Part shown: positions 33,132-42,015 of the stretch, in pieces
Layout: the number at the start of each line of letters is the position of its first letter
How positions within the stretch are numbered: the stretch's first letter is position 1
Source of the DNA: Methylophilaceae bacterium
Lineage (GTDB): Bacteria > Pseudomonadota > Gammaproteobacteria > Burkholderiales > Methylophilaceae
Direction: 5' to 3'
DNA length: 64,000 nucleotides
NCBI GenBank assembly: GCA_947379975.1
Contig: CANCPF010000003.1
Coordinates: 66,931 to 130,930 of the forward strand
The notes under the pieces: model-generated
Told to the model about the DNA's origin: nothing
What the model saw: the letters and a program-made list of their open reading frames with translations, nothing else
Databases searched by the model: none
Made by a program: the position numbers and the translations under genes

Positions 33132-34136
33132 ATGGCAAAAATAGCCGTCCTTGGCGCTGGAGCTTGGGGCACAGCGCTTGCCATGAATATTAGCCAACGT
33201 CACCAAGTGTCGTTATGGGCGCGTAATGCTGGCCACGTTTCTGGTATGCGTAAAGCGCGCGCTAATCCCTTGTATTTAGGCGACTTCAAATTTAACGATA
33301 ATCTGCAGGTTGAGGATGATTTACAAACGGCGCTTAGCGGCGCTGATTTAATTTTATCGGTAGTGCCTACCGCTGGCTTTCGAGCGATTCTCAAAGACAT
33401 TAAAGCGCTGGCTTGCACGGCCCCGATTATTTGGGCAAATAAAGGTTTAGAGCCAAAATCAGCCAAATTGCCATACGAAGTAGCCTTAGAAGAGTTGGGT
33501 GACCCTAAAGTTACAGGCCAGCATTGGGGTGCACTTTCTGGTCCTAGTTTTGCCGCGGAATTGGTCCGTGGGCTGCCTACTGCGGTAACTTTGGCCGCGG
33601 CAGATGAAGCATTTTCAAGTGAAGCCGCCTTGCTTTTACATGGCGCAAATTTACGCGTTTATCACACTACCGATGTGATTGGTGTTTCAGTCGGCGGTGC
33701 GGTTAAAAATGTGATGGCTATTGCCGCCGGTATTAGTGACGGTATGGGTTTTGGCAATAATGCTAGAGCTGCCATGATTACCCGTGGATTGGCTGAAATG
33801 ACGCGTTTTGGTGTTGCGCTAGGTGCGTCGCCAGAAACTTTTATGGGTTTGGCGGGCGCTGGTGATTTAATTTTAACTTGTACCGGACAATATTCTAGAA
33901 ATAGAGAAGTTGGTTTGCAATTAGCTAGCGGAAAGTCTCTGGCTGATATTCTGCAAGGTTTAGGCCACGTGGCGGAGGGCGTGAACACTACGGCTGAGGT
34001 TATGTGCCTTGCTAATGCGATGCATGTGGATATGCCAATTACTTTTCAGGTCGATCAAGTGTTGTCACATGGTAAAAGTGCTCAAGATGCCGTAATGGAT
34101 TTATTAGGCCGTGAGCAAAAGGCCGAAGGGTTTTAA
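33132..34136 (+). CDS. gpsA: Glycerol-3-phosphate dehydrogenase [NAD(P)+]
   Basis: 334 aa, cytoplasmic. It reduces dihydroxyacetone phosphate to sn-glycerol 3-phosphate for phospholipid synthesis. N-terminal Rossmann motif GAGAWGTALA (residues 8-17), catalytic Lys in GAVKNVMAIAAG, and the substrate loop NARAAMITRGL. Starts 17 bp after the SH3 gene; a small hairpin follows. Confidence 0.97.
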   Translation: MAKIAVLGAGAWGTALAMNISQRHQVSLWARNAGHVSGMRKARANPLYLGDFKFNDNLQVEDDLQTALSGADLILSVVPTAGFRAILKDIKALACTAPIIWANKGLEPKSAKLPYEVALEELGDPKVTGQHWGALSGPSFAAELVRGLPTAVTLAAADEAFSSEAALLLHGANLRVYHTTDVIGVSVGGAVKNVMAIAAGISDGMGFGNNARAAMITRGLAEMTRFGVALGASPETFMGLAGAGDLILTCTGQYSRNREVGLQLASGKSLADILQGLGHVAEGVNTTAEVMCLANAMHVDMPITFQVDQVLSHGKSAQDAVMDLLGREQKAEGF

Positions 34137-34148
34137 CCCTAAAAATAA

Positions 34149-34171
34149 TACCGTTTAATCACGGTAGTTTC
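34149..34171 (+). terminator. Small hairpin after gpsA
   Basis: TACCGT (34149-34154) pairs with ACGGTA (34161-34166) around a 6-nt loop, followed by GTTTCCATTTTT. It lies between converging gpsA and trmL. The stem is short, so this is a moderate-confidence terminator. Confidence 0.45.
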
Positions 34172-34209
34172 CATTTTTAGTTTTATCCTCCGCCTAAAAA
34201 TATCTGCGT

Positions 34210-34674
34210 TTATACGCCACCCTCAAAGCCAATTTGCCGCCAAGCCTCATAAAGCAAAACAGCCGCAGAATTAGATAAATTCAAACTGCGACTATTTTCT
34301 AACATGGGCAGGCGCAGTCTATGCTCGGCAGTAAATTCTGACCTTACCTCTTCAGGAAGGCCGCGAGTTTCAGGGCCAAATACAAAAACATCACCCGCTA
34401 AAAATTGAATATCACTGTGTCTAGTACTGCCTTTTGTAGTGATGGCGAACATGCGTTTCCCGGTAAGTGCAGCTTTGCAGTCTGCCCAGTTTTCATGTAC
34501 TTTTAAGCTGGCGTATTCGTGATAATCTAGTCCTGCACGCTTGAGCTGCTTATCTTCTAGGTTAAATCCTAGTGGCTTGACTAGATGCAAGTCTGCGCCA
34601 GTATTAGCGCACAGTCTAATGATGTTGCCAGTATTCGGCGGTATTTCAGGTTCGAATAATATGATAGTAAACAT
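34210..34674 (-). CDS. trmL: tRNA (cytidine/uridine-34 2'-O)-methyltransferase
   Basis: 154 aa SPOUT methyltransferase with the C-terminal trefoil knot. Start FTIILFEPEIPPNTGNIIRLCA, the knot segment FVFGPETRGLP and LPMLENSRSLNLSNSAAVLLYEAWRQ are the TrmL pattern. It methylates the wobble base of tRNA-Leu isoacceptors. It is on the minus strand, 35 bp after comF. Confidence 0.94.
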   Translation of the reverse strand: MFTIILFEPEIPPNTGNIIRLCANTGADLHLVKPLGFNLEDKQLKRAGLDYHEYASLKVHENWADCKAALTGKRMFAITTKGSTRHSDIQFLAGDVFVFGPETRGLPEEVRSEFTAEHRLRLPMLENSRSLNLSNSAAVLLYEAWRQIGFEGGV

Positions 34675-34709
34675 AAAGGCTTCTACGTCAGATTGGGTGA
34701 TTTAGATAT

Positions 34710-35444
34710 TTAGTCATGAAGCTTCGCTAAGGTTCTAGCAACAACCCAGCATTCTACATGCGCCGCGCCAGCTTCTTTCAATGTTTTTGCCAATTCATTC
34801 AGGCTGGCACCGATGGTCATCACATCGTCTATTATTGCGATATTTTTACCATAGAGTTTTTGCTGGCAATTGAACACGCCTCGGATGTTTTTAATGCGCT
34901 CTTTAAGCGGCAAACTCGCCTGTGGCGGCGTATATCTCACGCGTTGGCATGTGTTGTAATCCAAGCTAATTTTTGTGTTTTTGCTAATGATACGGGCTAA
35001 TTCTAGCGCTTGATTAAAACCGCGTATTTTTAATCTGGCACTATGCATAGGCATCGGAATGATTAAGTCGATCTTATGACTAAGTGTGTCAGTTATAGGT
35101 TTGTGTGTATGCAACACGCTTGCAAATGCGTTGGTTAATGGCAGCATATTGTTATATTTATAATGTTGTATCAAGCTATCAAGCGGGAATTCGTAAGTAA
35201 ATAAGCTATAAGTAGCGTCAAAGTGCGGCGGCAAATTTAAGCAACTGCCGCAGATCAACCCATTAGAAAGCAAGCCACATTGCGGGCATTGCGGTGCGCT
35301 ATGGTAGGGTAGGTCGCTAAGGCATGGGTTGCAGAGCCCAAGTTCACCAGCATTATGTGCTGCACATAGCAGACAATATTGCTTGAAAAATGGCTTTAAT
35401 AAACTACCTTTTAAGATTTGCTTAAATTTTAAGCTAATGTTCAA
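34710..35444 (-). CDS. comF: ComF-family amidophosphoribosyltransferase-like protein
   Basis: 244 aa. The N-terminal zinc-ribbon has four CxxC-like pairs (CLLC, CNPC, CPQC, CGSC in residues ~24-70). A PRTase domain carries the PRPP loop IAIIDDVMTIGASLNE (about 200-215). In transforming bacteria ComF helps DNA uptake; elsewhere its role is unclear. No ATG is available: an in-frame TGA lies at 35460-35462 and the only conventional start is the TTG at 35444, which suggests weak initiation. Divergent from bioB, a standard arrangement. Confidence 0.85.
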   Translation of the reverse strand: MNISLKFKQILKGSLLKPFFKQYCLLCAAHNAGELGLCNPCLSDLPYHSAPQCPQCGLLSNGLICGSCLNLPPHFDATYSLFTYEFPLDSLIQHYKYNNMLPLTNAFASVLHTHKPITDTLSHKIDLIIPMPMHSARLKIRGFNQALELARIISKNTKISLDYNTCQRVRYTPPQASLPLKERIKNIRGVFNCQQKLYGKNIAIIDDVMTIGASLNELAKTLKEAGAAHVECWVVARTLAKLHD

Positions 35445-35447
35445 AGT

Positions 35448-35477
35448 TTGCGGTATGTTTCATTGACAAGGTATAAT
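35448..35477 (+). promoter_or_regulatory. Possible bioB promoter
   Basis: TTGCGG (35448-35453), an 18-bp spacer and a perfect -10 TATAAT (35472-35477). The -10 is embedded in AAGGTATAATCCTT, a short inverted repeat. I do not see a BirA operator of the E. coli type. bioB starts about 80 nt further, with AAGGA 8 nt before its ATG. Confidence 0.4.
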
Positions 35478-35560
35478 CCTTATATAAATCAAGTTAATAC
35501 CTGCGCGACAATAACTGAATCAACGCGCAAGCGAATATAGCTACTATAAAGGAACTGCAC

Positions 35561-36577
35561 ATGCTTGAAACCGCAACACAATCGATTATTAATACTGACA
35601 ATCTTAAAGCCAGCTTAACCCATTCCCATGCTGAATCAAACACAGTAAACCGCTGGAGTGTGGAGCAGATTGTCGCATTATTTGAGCTGCCTTTCAGTGA
35701 TTTAATGTATCAGGCGCAAACTGTACATAGAGCTAATTTTAATCCTAATGCGGTACAAGTCAGCACTTTGTTATCGATAAAAACAGGTGGTTGTTCAGAA
35801 GATTGTGGTTATTGTCCCCAAGCTGCGCGCTACCACACTGAGGTTGAAAGCGAGCCATTGATGAAGTTAGATGAAGTAATCGCCGCTGCGCAAGAAGCCA
35901 AAGACAATGGGGCTAGCCGTTTCTGTATGGGTGCGGCTTGGCGTGGTCCAAAACAACGCGATTTAGAGCCAGTGCTAAAAATGATTGCCGAAGTTAAGGC
36001 GATGGGTTTAGAAACGTGTGCGACTTTGGGCATGCTAAAAGAAGGTCAAGCTGAGCAGCTAAAAAATGCGGGTTTAGATTATTACAATCATAACTTAGAT
36101 ACCGCACCAGAATTTTATGGCGAAGTCATTACCACTCGTACTTATCAAGATCGCCTAGATACGCTAGACCGTGTGCGCAGTGTTGATATTAATGTCTGCA
36201 GTGGTGGCATTATTGGTATGGGCGAGTCGCGTAATCAGCGTGCTGGTTTGTTGGCGCAGTTGGCGAACATGGAGCGTCCGCCAGAAAGCGTGCCAATTAA
36301 TTTGCTCACGCAGGTTGAAGGTACGCCTCTACACGGCACAGAGGAATTAGATCCATTTGAGTTTGTACGTACAATTGCGGCGGCACGTATTACCATGCCT
36401 AATAGCTTTGTTCGCTTGTCTGCAGGTCGCCAAAGCATGAGTGAAGGCATACAGGCTATGTGCTTCTTAGCGGGCGCAAACAGTATTTTTTACGGTGAAA
36501 AGTTACTCACTACGGCTAATCCTGAGGCCTCAACTGACAAAAATCTTTTTGCTAGATTGGGTATTAATAAAGCCTAG
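35561..36577 (+). CDS. bioB: Biotin synthase
   Basis: 338 aa radical-SAM enzyme that inserts sulfur into dethiobiotin. The 4Fe-4S/SAM motif is C78-x3-C82-x2-C85 (GGCSEDCGYCPQ). Residues of the 2Fe-2S cluster lie in RFCMGAAWR and TCATLGM, and YYNHNLDT is conserved. It has about 25 extra N-terminal residues before the conserved core. First gene of bioB-F-H-C-D; AAGGA supports the ATG. Confidence 0.97.
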   Translation: MLETATQSIINTDNLKASLTHSHAESNTVNRWSVEQIVALFELPFSDLMYQAQTVHRANFNPNAVQVSTLLSIKTGGCSEDCGYCPQAARYHTEVESEPLMKLDEVIAAAQEAKDNGASRFCMGAAWRGPKQRDLEPVLKMIAEVKAMGLETCATLGMLKEGQAEQLKNAGLDYYNHNLDTAPEFYGEVITTRTYQDRLDTLDRVRSVDINVCSGGIIGMGESRNQRAGLLAQLANMERPPESVPINLLTQVEGTPLHGTEELDPFEFVRTIAAARITMPNSFVRLSAGRQSMSEGIQAMCFLAGANSIFYGEKLLTTANPEASTDKNLFARLGINKA

Positions 36578-36601
36578 AATTTTAACAAAGTAAGTCGCTA
36601 G

Positions 36602-36624
36602 ATTCCAACTTCCGTCGGAATGAC
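36602..36624. repeat. REP-like hairpin between bioB and bioF
   Basis: ATTCCAAC (36602-36609) pairs with GTCGGAAT (36614-36621) apart from one mismatch, around TTCC. The arm and its flank GTCGGAATGACCATT are identical to those at the end of ribF (6206-6220). A dispersed palindromic element placed inside the bio operon. Confidence 0.45.
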
Positions 36625-36648
36625 CATTTTATTTAAATTGAATGATAG

Positions 36649-37806
36649 ATGCTAAATAGCCTAAAACTAGAACTAGAAAAACGTAAAGTCGATGGCTTGC
36701 TGCGTCAGCGTCGGCTTTTAGATTCGCCGCAAGCTGAGCATATTGTGGCTAATAATCAGCGTTTTTTATCGTTTTGCAGTAACGATTATTTAGGCCTCGC
36801 CAATCACCCAACATTAATCGCCGCCATGCAACAAGCCGCTGGAGATTCTGGTGTCGGCAGTGGTGCCTCTAATTTAATCACCGGCCATCATCGCCACCAT
36901 GATAATTTAGAGAAAAAACTCGCAAAGTTTGTTAAGTTACCTGCAGCGCTGTTATTTTCTACCGGTTATATGGCGAATATCGGCGTGCTAGGTGCGCTCA
37001 TGGGCCGTAACGATGCAATTTTTGCCGATAAACTTAATCATGCCTGCTTAAACGATGGCGCATATTTTTCATTGGCAGAATTCAATCGTTTTCCACATAA
37101 CGATGTTGCTGCGCTTGAAGTTTTGCTTAAATCCAGCAATGCCAAACATAAAATGATTGCGGTTGATGCGGTGTTTAGCATGGATGGTGATATTGCACCC
37201 TTGTCCGAATATCTTGCCTTATGCGAAAAATATGACGCATATTTATACGTGGACGATGCTCACGGTTTTGGTGTGCTAGGCGAACATGGCGAAGGTTCGC
37301 TAAATCACTGTAAATTAAAATCGCCACGCATTATTATGATGGCAACCTTAGGCAAGGCTGCTGGTGTTGCAGGCGCTTTTGTTGCAGGCGAACAGGTGGT
37401 TATTGACTATTTAATTCAAACCGCCAAAAGTTATGTGTATTCAACACCCGCGCCACCAGCCTTGTCCGCTACGCTCTCGGCATCGGTTAGTTTAATCGAG
37501 CAGGGCGATGATTTACGTACCCATTTACGCATGCTAATTACTTACTTAAAAGATAATCTGCACTGTAAAAAATGGCAGTTAATGCCTTCTGAAACTAGCG
37601 TTCAGCCCTTAGTCGTTGGCGGTAATTTAGAATCGTTAGCCTTGAGTGAGTATCTGCAAACTTTTGGTATTTTGGTGCCAGCCATTCGGCCGCCAACGGT
37701 ACCAGTCAATACCGCTAGGCTACGCATCTCACTTTCAGCCGCACATTCTTTAGAGGATGTAAAAGCGCTTATTGATGCTATTCACCAAGCCGAGGCAGCG
37801 TTATGA
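36649..37806 (+). CDS. bioF: 8-amino-7-oxononanoate synthase
   Basis: 385 aa PLP enzyme that condenses pimeloyl-ACP/CoA with alanine. Conserved FCSNDYLGLANHP, the GSGASNLITGHHRHHDNLE glycine/His segment, DDAHGFGVLG, and the PLP-lysine in TLGKAAGVAGAF (about residue 239). It shares a 4-base overlap (ATGA) with bioH, so the two are coupled. Confidence 0.96.
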   Translation: MLNSLKLELEKRKVDGLLRQRRLLDSPQAEHIVANNQRFLSFCSNDYLGLANHPTLIAAMQQAAGDSGVGSGASNLITGHHRHHDNLEKKLAKFVKLPAALLFSTGYMANIGVLGALMGRNDAIFADKLNHACLNDGAYFSLAEFNRFPHNDVAALEVLLKSSNAKHKMIAVDAVFSMDGDIAPLSEYLALCEKYDAYLYVDDAHGFGVLGEHGEGSLNHCKLKSPRIIMMATLGKAAGVAGAFVAGEQVVIDYLIQTAKSYVYSTPAPPALSATLSASVSLIEQGDDLRTHLRMLITYLKDNLHCKKWQLMPSETSVQPLVVGGNLESLALSEYLQTFGILVPAIRPPTVPVNTARLRISLSAAHSLEDVKALIDAIHQAEAAL

Positions 37807-38609
37807 ATATCACACCAGCTAATATCCATATTGAAATCACCGGCAAAGGCCCAAACTTAGTTTTACTGCATGGCTGGGCGATGAATGGTGCCGTATGGCA
37901 ACCGCTGGTACGTAGCCTGAGCAAGCGATTTACCCTGCATATTGTCGACATTCCCGGCATGGGCTTAAGTCGTCCGATTGAGCCTTACAATTTGCACGCT
38001 ATCGCTGAAAAAATAGCCGAAATGTTGCCGGCGAATGCCGATATTCTTGGCTGGTCTTGGGGTGGGCAGTTGGCGATGCGAATTGCTTTAGACTATCCAG
38101 ATGCGGTACGTAGATTAGTCTTGGTTGGGGCAACGCCTTGTTTTGTGAATAAAGCTCAAACTAATGCTCAGCAAGCTTGGCAGGCTGGAATCGCCCCAGA
38201 GGTGTTTGGCCAATTTGCCAAAAAGGTTGATGAAGAATATCAAAAAACCATGACACAATTTTTAACCCTGCAGTGTATGGGCGATATTCGTGCAAGAATT
38301 ACCGTCAGAATGCTACGTAAGAAGTTTGAAGAGCGCCCAGCGCCCAGCACACAAACTTTGCAAAAAGCACTGAATATTTTGCTCGAAACTGACTTGCGTG
38401 CGGAAGTAGAGTTTTTAAGAAAACCAACCTTACTAATTCATGGCGACCGTGACACTTTAGCGCCAGTGCAAGCCGCGCACTGGATGATGCAAAACTTGCC
38501 AATAGGCTTTTTGCGTGTAATCGCAGGGGCGTCTCACGCACCATTTTTATCTCATCAAGAACATTTTATTGATGCACTGGTTCAGTTTCTAGAACCCACC
38601 GCATCTTAA
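37803..38609 (+). CDS. bioH: Pimeloyl-ACP methyl ester carboxylesterase
   Basis: 268 aa alpha/beta hydrolase that demethylates pimeloyl-ACP methyl ester, ending the BioC/BioH route to pimelate. Oxyanion region LLHGWAMNGAVW, nucleophile S85 in GWSWGG, Asp in IHGDRDTLAP, His in GASHAPFLSH. Placement beside bioC in the operon supports BioH over a generic hydrolase. ATGA overlap with bioF. Confidence 0.94.
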   Translation: MNITPANIHIEITGKGPNLVLLHGWAMNGAVWQPLVRSLSKRFTLHIVDIPGMGLSRPIEPYNLHAIAEKIAEMLPANADILGWSWGGQLAMRIALDYPDAVRRLVLVGATPCFVNKAQTNAQQAWQAGIAPEVFGQFAKKVDEEYQKTMTQFLTLQCMGDIRARITVRMLRKKFEERPAPSTQTLQKALNILLETDLRAEVEFLRKPTLLIHGDRDTLAPVQAAHWMMQNLPIGFLRVIAGASHAPFLSHQEHFIDALVQFLEPTAS

Positions 38610-38627
38610 TCAAGAGCTCAATTTAAC

Positions 38628-39551
38628 ATGATAGACGACATTTATCACATCGATAAAAAGCGCGCGCGCGCCTCATTTGGTCGCGCGGCCGATACCTACG
38701 ATGCCGCCGCCATCTTGCAAAAACAAGTGCGTGAAGAAATGCTAAATCGGCTGGATTTAGTGAAACTTAATCCAGCAGTAATATTGGATGCAGGCTGTGG
38801 CACTGGCGCAGCGAGCCATGCCTTGCAAAAACGTTTTGCCAAATCACAGGTGTTATCGTTAGATTTTGCTTTGCCTATGCTGCAAAAAACTAGAAAAATA
38901 CGTAACGATGTTGGCATGCTGGGGCAAATAAAAAACCTATTGAGTGGAACCAAACAAAGTCTGATCTGTGCTGATATTGAATCATTACCCATAGCTAATG
39001 CTAGCGCCGGTTTGGTGTGGTCTAACTTGGCTATTCAATGGTGTAATGATTTAGACTTAGCATTGCAAGAATTTCACCGTGTATTGCAACCAGAAGGTTT
39101 GCTGATGTTTAGCACGTTTGGGCCAGATACTTTAAAAGAATTACGCATTGCCACCCAAAGCAAAAACGCTGGTGAAGGATTTACCAGTGTTAGCCGATTT
39201 ATAGATATGCATGATATTGGCGATGCTTTAGTTCGTGCAGGTTTCAGCGCACCAGTGTTGGATGTAGAGCGTTTTACCCTAACCTACGATGATGTTAAAA
39301 GTGTCATGCGCGATTTAAAAAGCATAGGCGCACATAACGCCACTGATGGCCGTGCACGTGGTTTACTAGGTCGCGGATTTTTAAAAAATCTGGAGGCGGG
39401 TTATGAGCAGTTTCGTATTGGCACAAAATCAGATGGCGGTAAGCTACCAGCCACTTTTGAAGTGGTCTACGGTCACGCTTGGCGCGGAAAAGATAAGCCA
39501 AAGTTTGATGATGGCGTTTCGCCTGTGACGTTTAAGCCTAGAAGTATTTAG
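38628..39551 (+). CDS. bioC: Malonyl-ACP O-methyltransferase
   Basis: 307 aa class I SAM methyltransferase that methylates malonyl-ACP so fatty-acid enzymes can build the pimelate chain. The N-terminal RASFGRAADTYDAAA is the BioC signature. SAM motif I is LDAGCGTGAAS (about residues 53-63), and later VWSNLAIQWCNDL and STFGPDTLKELR. Follows bioH by 18 bp. The C-terminus is some 50 residues longer than the E. coli protein. Confidence 0.94.
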   Translation: MIDDIYHIDKKRARASFGRAADTYDAAAILQKQVREEMLNRLDLVKLNPAVILDAGCGTGAASHALQKRFAKSQVLSLDFALPMLQKTRKIRNDVGMLGQIKNLLSGTKQSLICADIESLPIANASAGLVWSNLAIQWCNDLDLALQEFHRVLQPEGLLMFSTFGPDTLKELRIATQSKNAGEGFTSVSRFIDMHDIGDALVRAGFSAPVLDVERFTLTYDDVKSVMRDLKSIGAHNATDGRARGLLGRGFLKNLEAGYEQFRIGTKSDGGKLPATFEVVYGHAWRGKDKPKFDDGVSPVTFKPRSI

Positions 39552-39575
39552 TTAAATAAGCAATCAAAAAGCTAT

Positions 39576-40235
39576 ATGTTGAAATCTTATTTTATTATTG
39601 GCACTGATACCAATGTTGGTAAAACCTATGTTGCTAGTGCGCTAGTACAACATTTTGTTCGATTAGGTTTTCAATCCCTAGGCATGAAGCCAATTGCTTC
39701 CGGCTGTCAGCGTAATCAGCGTGGCGAACTTATCAATGACGATGCACAGGCATTAATCAATGTCAGCAACGTTAGTGCGCCACTAAATTTAAGCAATCCA
39801 TACCGATTTGAACCTGCTATTGCCCCGCATATTGCGGCAACGCAGGCGGGTGTCTTTATTGATCTGCATGAGATTACGAAGGCTTATGCGCAACTCACCA
39901 CTTTAGCTGAGGCGTTGGTTGTGGAAGGTGCGGGTGGTTTTTTTGTGCCACTCAATGAAACACAAACATTGGCTGATCTGGCCGTGCAGTTGAATATTCC
40001 TATTATTTTAGTCGTAGGCATGCGCTTGGGTTGCATTAATCATGCGCTACTTACGGTGGCAGCGATTCAGTCACGAGGTTTATGCCTGACTGGGTGGGTG
40101 GCGAATCAGATTGACCCGAACTTTGAAATGTTTGAAGAGAATTTAGCTAGCTTAAAGAAACGCATTGTTGCACCGTGTTTGAGTGTAGTGGGTTGGCAGG
40201 AAGACGTTCGATTTAACGAGGCTGATTTAATTTAA
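39576..40235 (+). CDS. bioD: Dethiobiotin synthetase
   Basis: 219 aa ATP-dependent carboxylase that closes the ureido ring of dethiobiotin. P-loop GTDTNVGKTYVAS (residues 8-20), MKPIASGC with the substrate-binding Lys, VEGAGGFFVPL, and a C-terminal VANQIDPN. Last gene of the bio run, 24 bp after bioC. No bioA is present in the window. Confidence 0.96.
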   Translation: MLKSYFIIGTDTNVGKTYVASALVQHFVRLGFQSLGMKPIASGCQRNQRGELINDDAQALINVSNVSAPLNLSNPYRFEPAIAPHIAATQAGVFIDLHEITKAYAQLTTLAEALVVEGAGGFFVPLNETQTLADLAVQLNIPIILVVGMRLGCINHALLTVAAIQSRGLCLTGWVANQIDPNFEMFEENLASLKKRIVAPCLSVVGWQEDVRFNEADLI

Positions 40236-40278
40236 GGATGGCTTAGCTTGCTGGTTATTGCCGGCCTAAGTTAAATTA
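40228..40278. terminator. Hairpin between converging bioD and the M48 protease gene
   Basis: TAATTTAA (40228-40235) pairs perfectly with TTAAATTA (40271-40278). Inside, CTTAG (40242-40246) pairs with CTAAG (40266-40270). The left arm includes the bioD stop. It has no classical T-tail, so its role as a bidirectional terminator is tentative. Confidence 0.3.
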
Positions 40279-40283
40279 GTAAT

Positions 40284-41906
40284 CTATTGCGCCAGCTCTG
40301 CAGCCTCTACTACCACTTTATATAATTGCACTTCCTGTATGTTATTCACTTGCGCACCAACGGCTATTTGCGAGCGCTTTCCTGGCGCGACGCTGCCAGC
40401 AATTTGCATCGATTCACTTTGCGCTACTATACGGCCTGTTTTAGCCTCGTATTTCACTATGCGCAGTCTCACGCGCACTATTGGAGTGGAGGTATTATTC
40501 TGCACAACAGCATATAAGTTACCGGCATTATCAGCTTGTGCCGCGGCTTGAATGTACTTAGCTGGATTACGAGGTAAATCTATATGCACAGCTCTATTTA
40601 AGGCATCTTTACCAATTTCAGAATTAGAATCTGCAGCCATTTGATAGTGTTGTAATGCTACATCTGTTTCGCCACGCCCTTCGGCAATTTGGCCTAGCAA
40701 TGCATGGCTAGGCGCGGTAGGTAACAGCTCATTAGCGCGCTTAAGATAGGCTTCGGCTTCAGTTTTTTTGCCCATATTAAACAGCGCGATGCCACTTTGT
40801 ATATGCGGTTTAAAATAGTCGGGCTGCATTTTGATGGCTTTTTCGTAAAACGCTAAAGCCTCTAGCGATTTTTTTTGCGATAGTGCAATGTCGCCTAACA
40901 GTTCTTGAAAGCGCGCCTCGCGCGGCTCGCCAGCAATGGCTTGCTTCGCTAGAGTGGTCGCTTTGGCTGTATCTTTTGCCGCTAGTGCTTTTACCCCGTC
41001 GTCATACGCTTTATAAGCCGCTTGGGTAGATTTTAGTTTTGCTACTTTTTGCGCGTAGATTTCTTTGCCCCATTCACCACCAGCGCCTACTTGCGCAAGT
41101 GTACGTTTATTGTCTGCGACACGTTCTGGAGAAGGTGGGTGGCTGGCAAATAAGCCATCAATAAAGCTACTTTTTTTGTCAGCACTTAAACGTACAAAAG
41201 TTTCTTGCAAAGTCACGGCTGCCGTAGGGTCATAGCCGGCTCTCTTCATATATTGCATGCCATACAAATCGGCCTCGCTTTCTGCATCGCGACCATATTT
41301 GCTGGTGGCTAGTTGGCTGCTAAGTTTGGCGCCGCCTACAATTAAATTGGCGTAATTGGTATTTTGCGCGCCTATGCCCACCGCAATCATCGCACCTTGC
41401 ATGAGCATGCCGCGCTCCATGCTTTTAGCACCATGCCTAGCGGCAGCATGCACCATTTCATGGCCCATAACGGCAGCCAGTTCAGCCTCACTATTCAATT
41501 CATAAAGTAGGCCGCGATTAAAGGCAATTTTACCGCCAGGCATTGCCCAAGCATTGGGCACTGAGTCATTTAGCACGGTATATTCATAAGGTAATTGGCG
41601 GTCAGAAACGGCGGCGAGCTTATTACCTACACTTTGCACATATGCCGTCAACTCTGGATCAATAATATAATCACCACCTTGCGATTGGCGTGCTGGAGCG
41701 TAATTTTGTTTACCAATCGCAATTTCTTCCGATTCCGAAACCATTTGGAATTCACGTTTTTTGGTGACGGGATTAACGCCGCAAGAAGAAGTTAGCAACG
41801 TGATGGTTACAAGTGAAACTAGGACGAAGTTTTTATAAAAGTTACTTGATAACTTTGCTTTATCCTCTTGGTTTCCAGCTGATTTATTTGGTTTTAGCAT
41901 CATCAT
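40284..41906 (-). CDS. M48 metalloprotease with TPR repeats, BepA-like
   Basis: 540 aa. The N-terminal hydrophobic stretch ends LLTSSC (C42), so this is a probable lipoprotein. The M48 domain follows (about 55-290), with HEMVH (149-153) and the third ligand in ESEADLYG. A TPR array runs from about 310 to 430, and a short beta-rich C-terminal domain ends the protein. BepA (YfgC) degrades or assists misassembled outer-membrane proteins, including LptD, in the periplasm. LptD, LptE and SurA are encoded nearby. E. coli BepA is soluble, so the Cys suggests a lipid-anchored version. The long leader before the helix leaves the start uncertain. Confidence 0.85.
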   Translation of the reverse strand: MMMLKPNKSAGNQEDKAKLSSNFYKNFVLVSLVTITLLTSSCGVNPVTKKREFQMVSESEEIAIGKQNYAPARQSQGGDYIIDPELTAYVQSVGNKLAAVSDRQLPYEYTVLNDSVPNAWAMPGGKIAFNRGLLYELNSEAELAAVMGHEMVHAAARHGAKSMERGMLMQGAMIAVGIGAQNTNYANLIVGGAKLSSQLATSKYGRDAESEADLYGMQYMKRAGYDPTAAVTLQETFVRLSADKKSSFIDGLFASHPPSPERVADNKRTLAQVGAGGEWGKEIYAQKVAKLKSTQAAYKAYDDGVKALAAKDTAKATTLAKQAIAGEPREARFQELLGDIALSQKKSLEALAFYEKAIKMQPDYFKPHIQSGIALFNMGKKTEAEAYLKRANELLPTAPSHALLGQIAEGRGETDVALQHYQMAADSNSEIGKDALNRAVHIDLPRNPAKYIQAAAQADNAGNLYAVVQNNTSTPIVRVRLRIVKYEAKTGRIVAQSESMQIAGSVAPGKRSQIAVGAQVNNIQEVQLYKVVVEAAELAQ

Positions 41907-42015
41907 TTCGCCAACTCGTTTAATGGAATCCTAGCGTAAAAATATTTCAGTGACAATATTTTTAAAGGCTTTGGATAAATTCTTGTTTTAAAAAATTATG
42001 GGTAGTTGGCTAAAA

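Noticed and set aside
35499..35511. TGCGCGACAATA upstream of bioB as a RegA site
   Set aside because: Only one half-site matches; no TGTGGCA-like partner at the right spacing.
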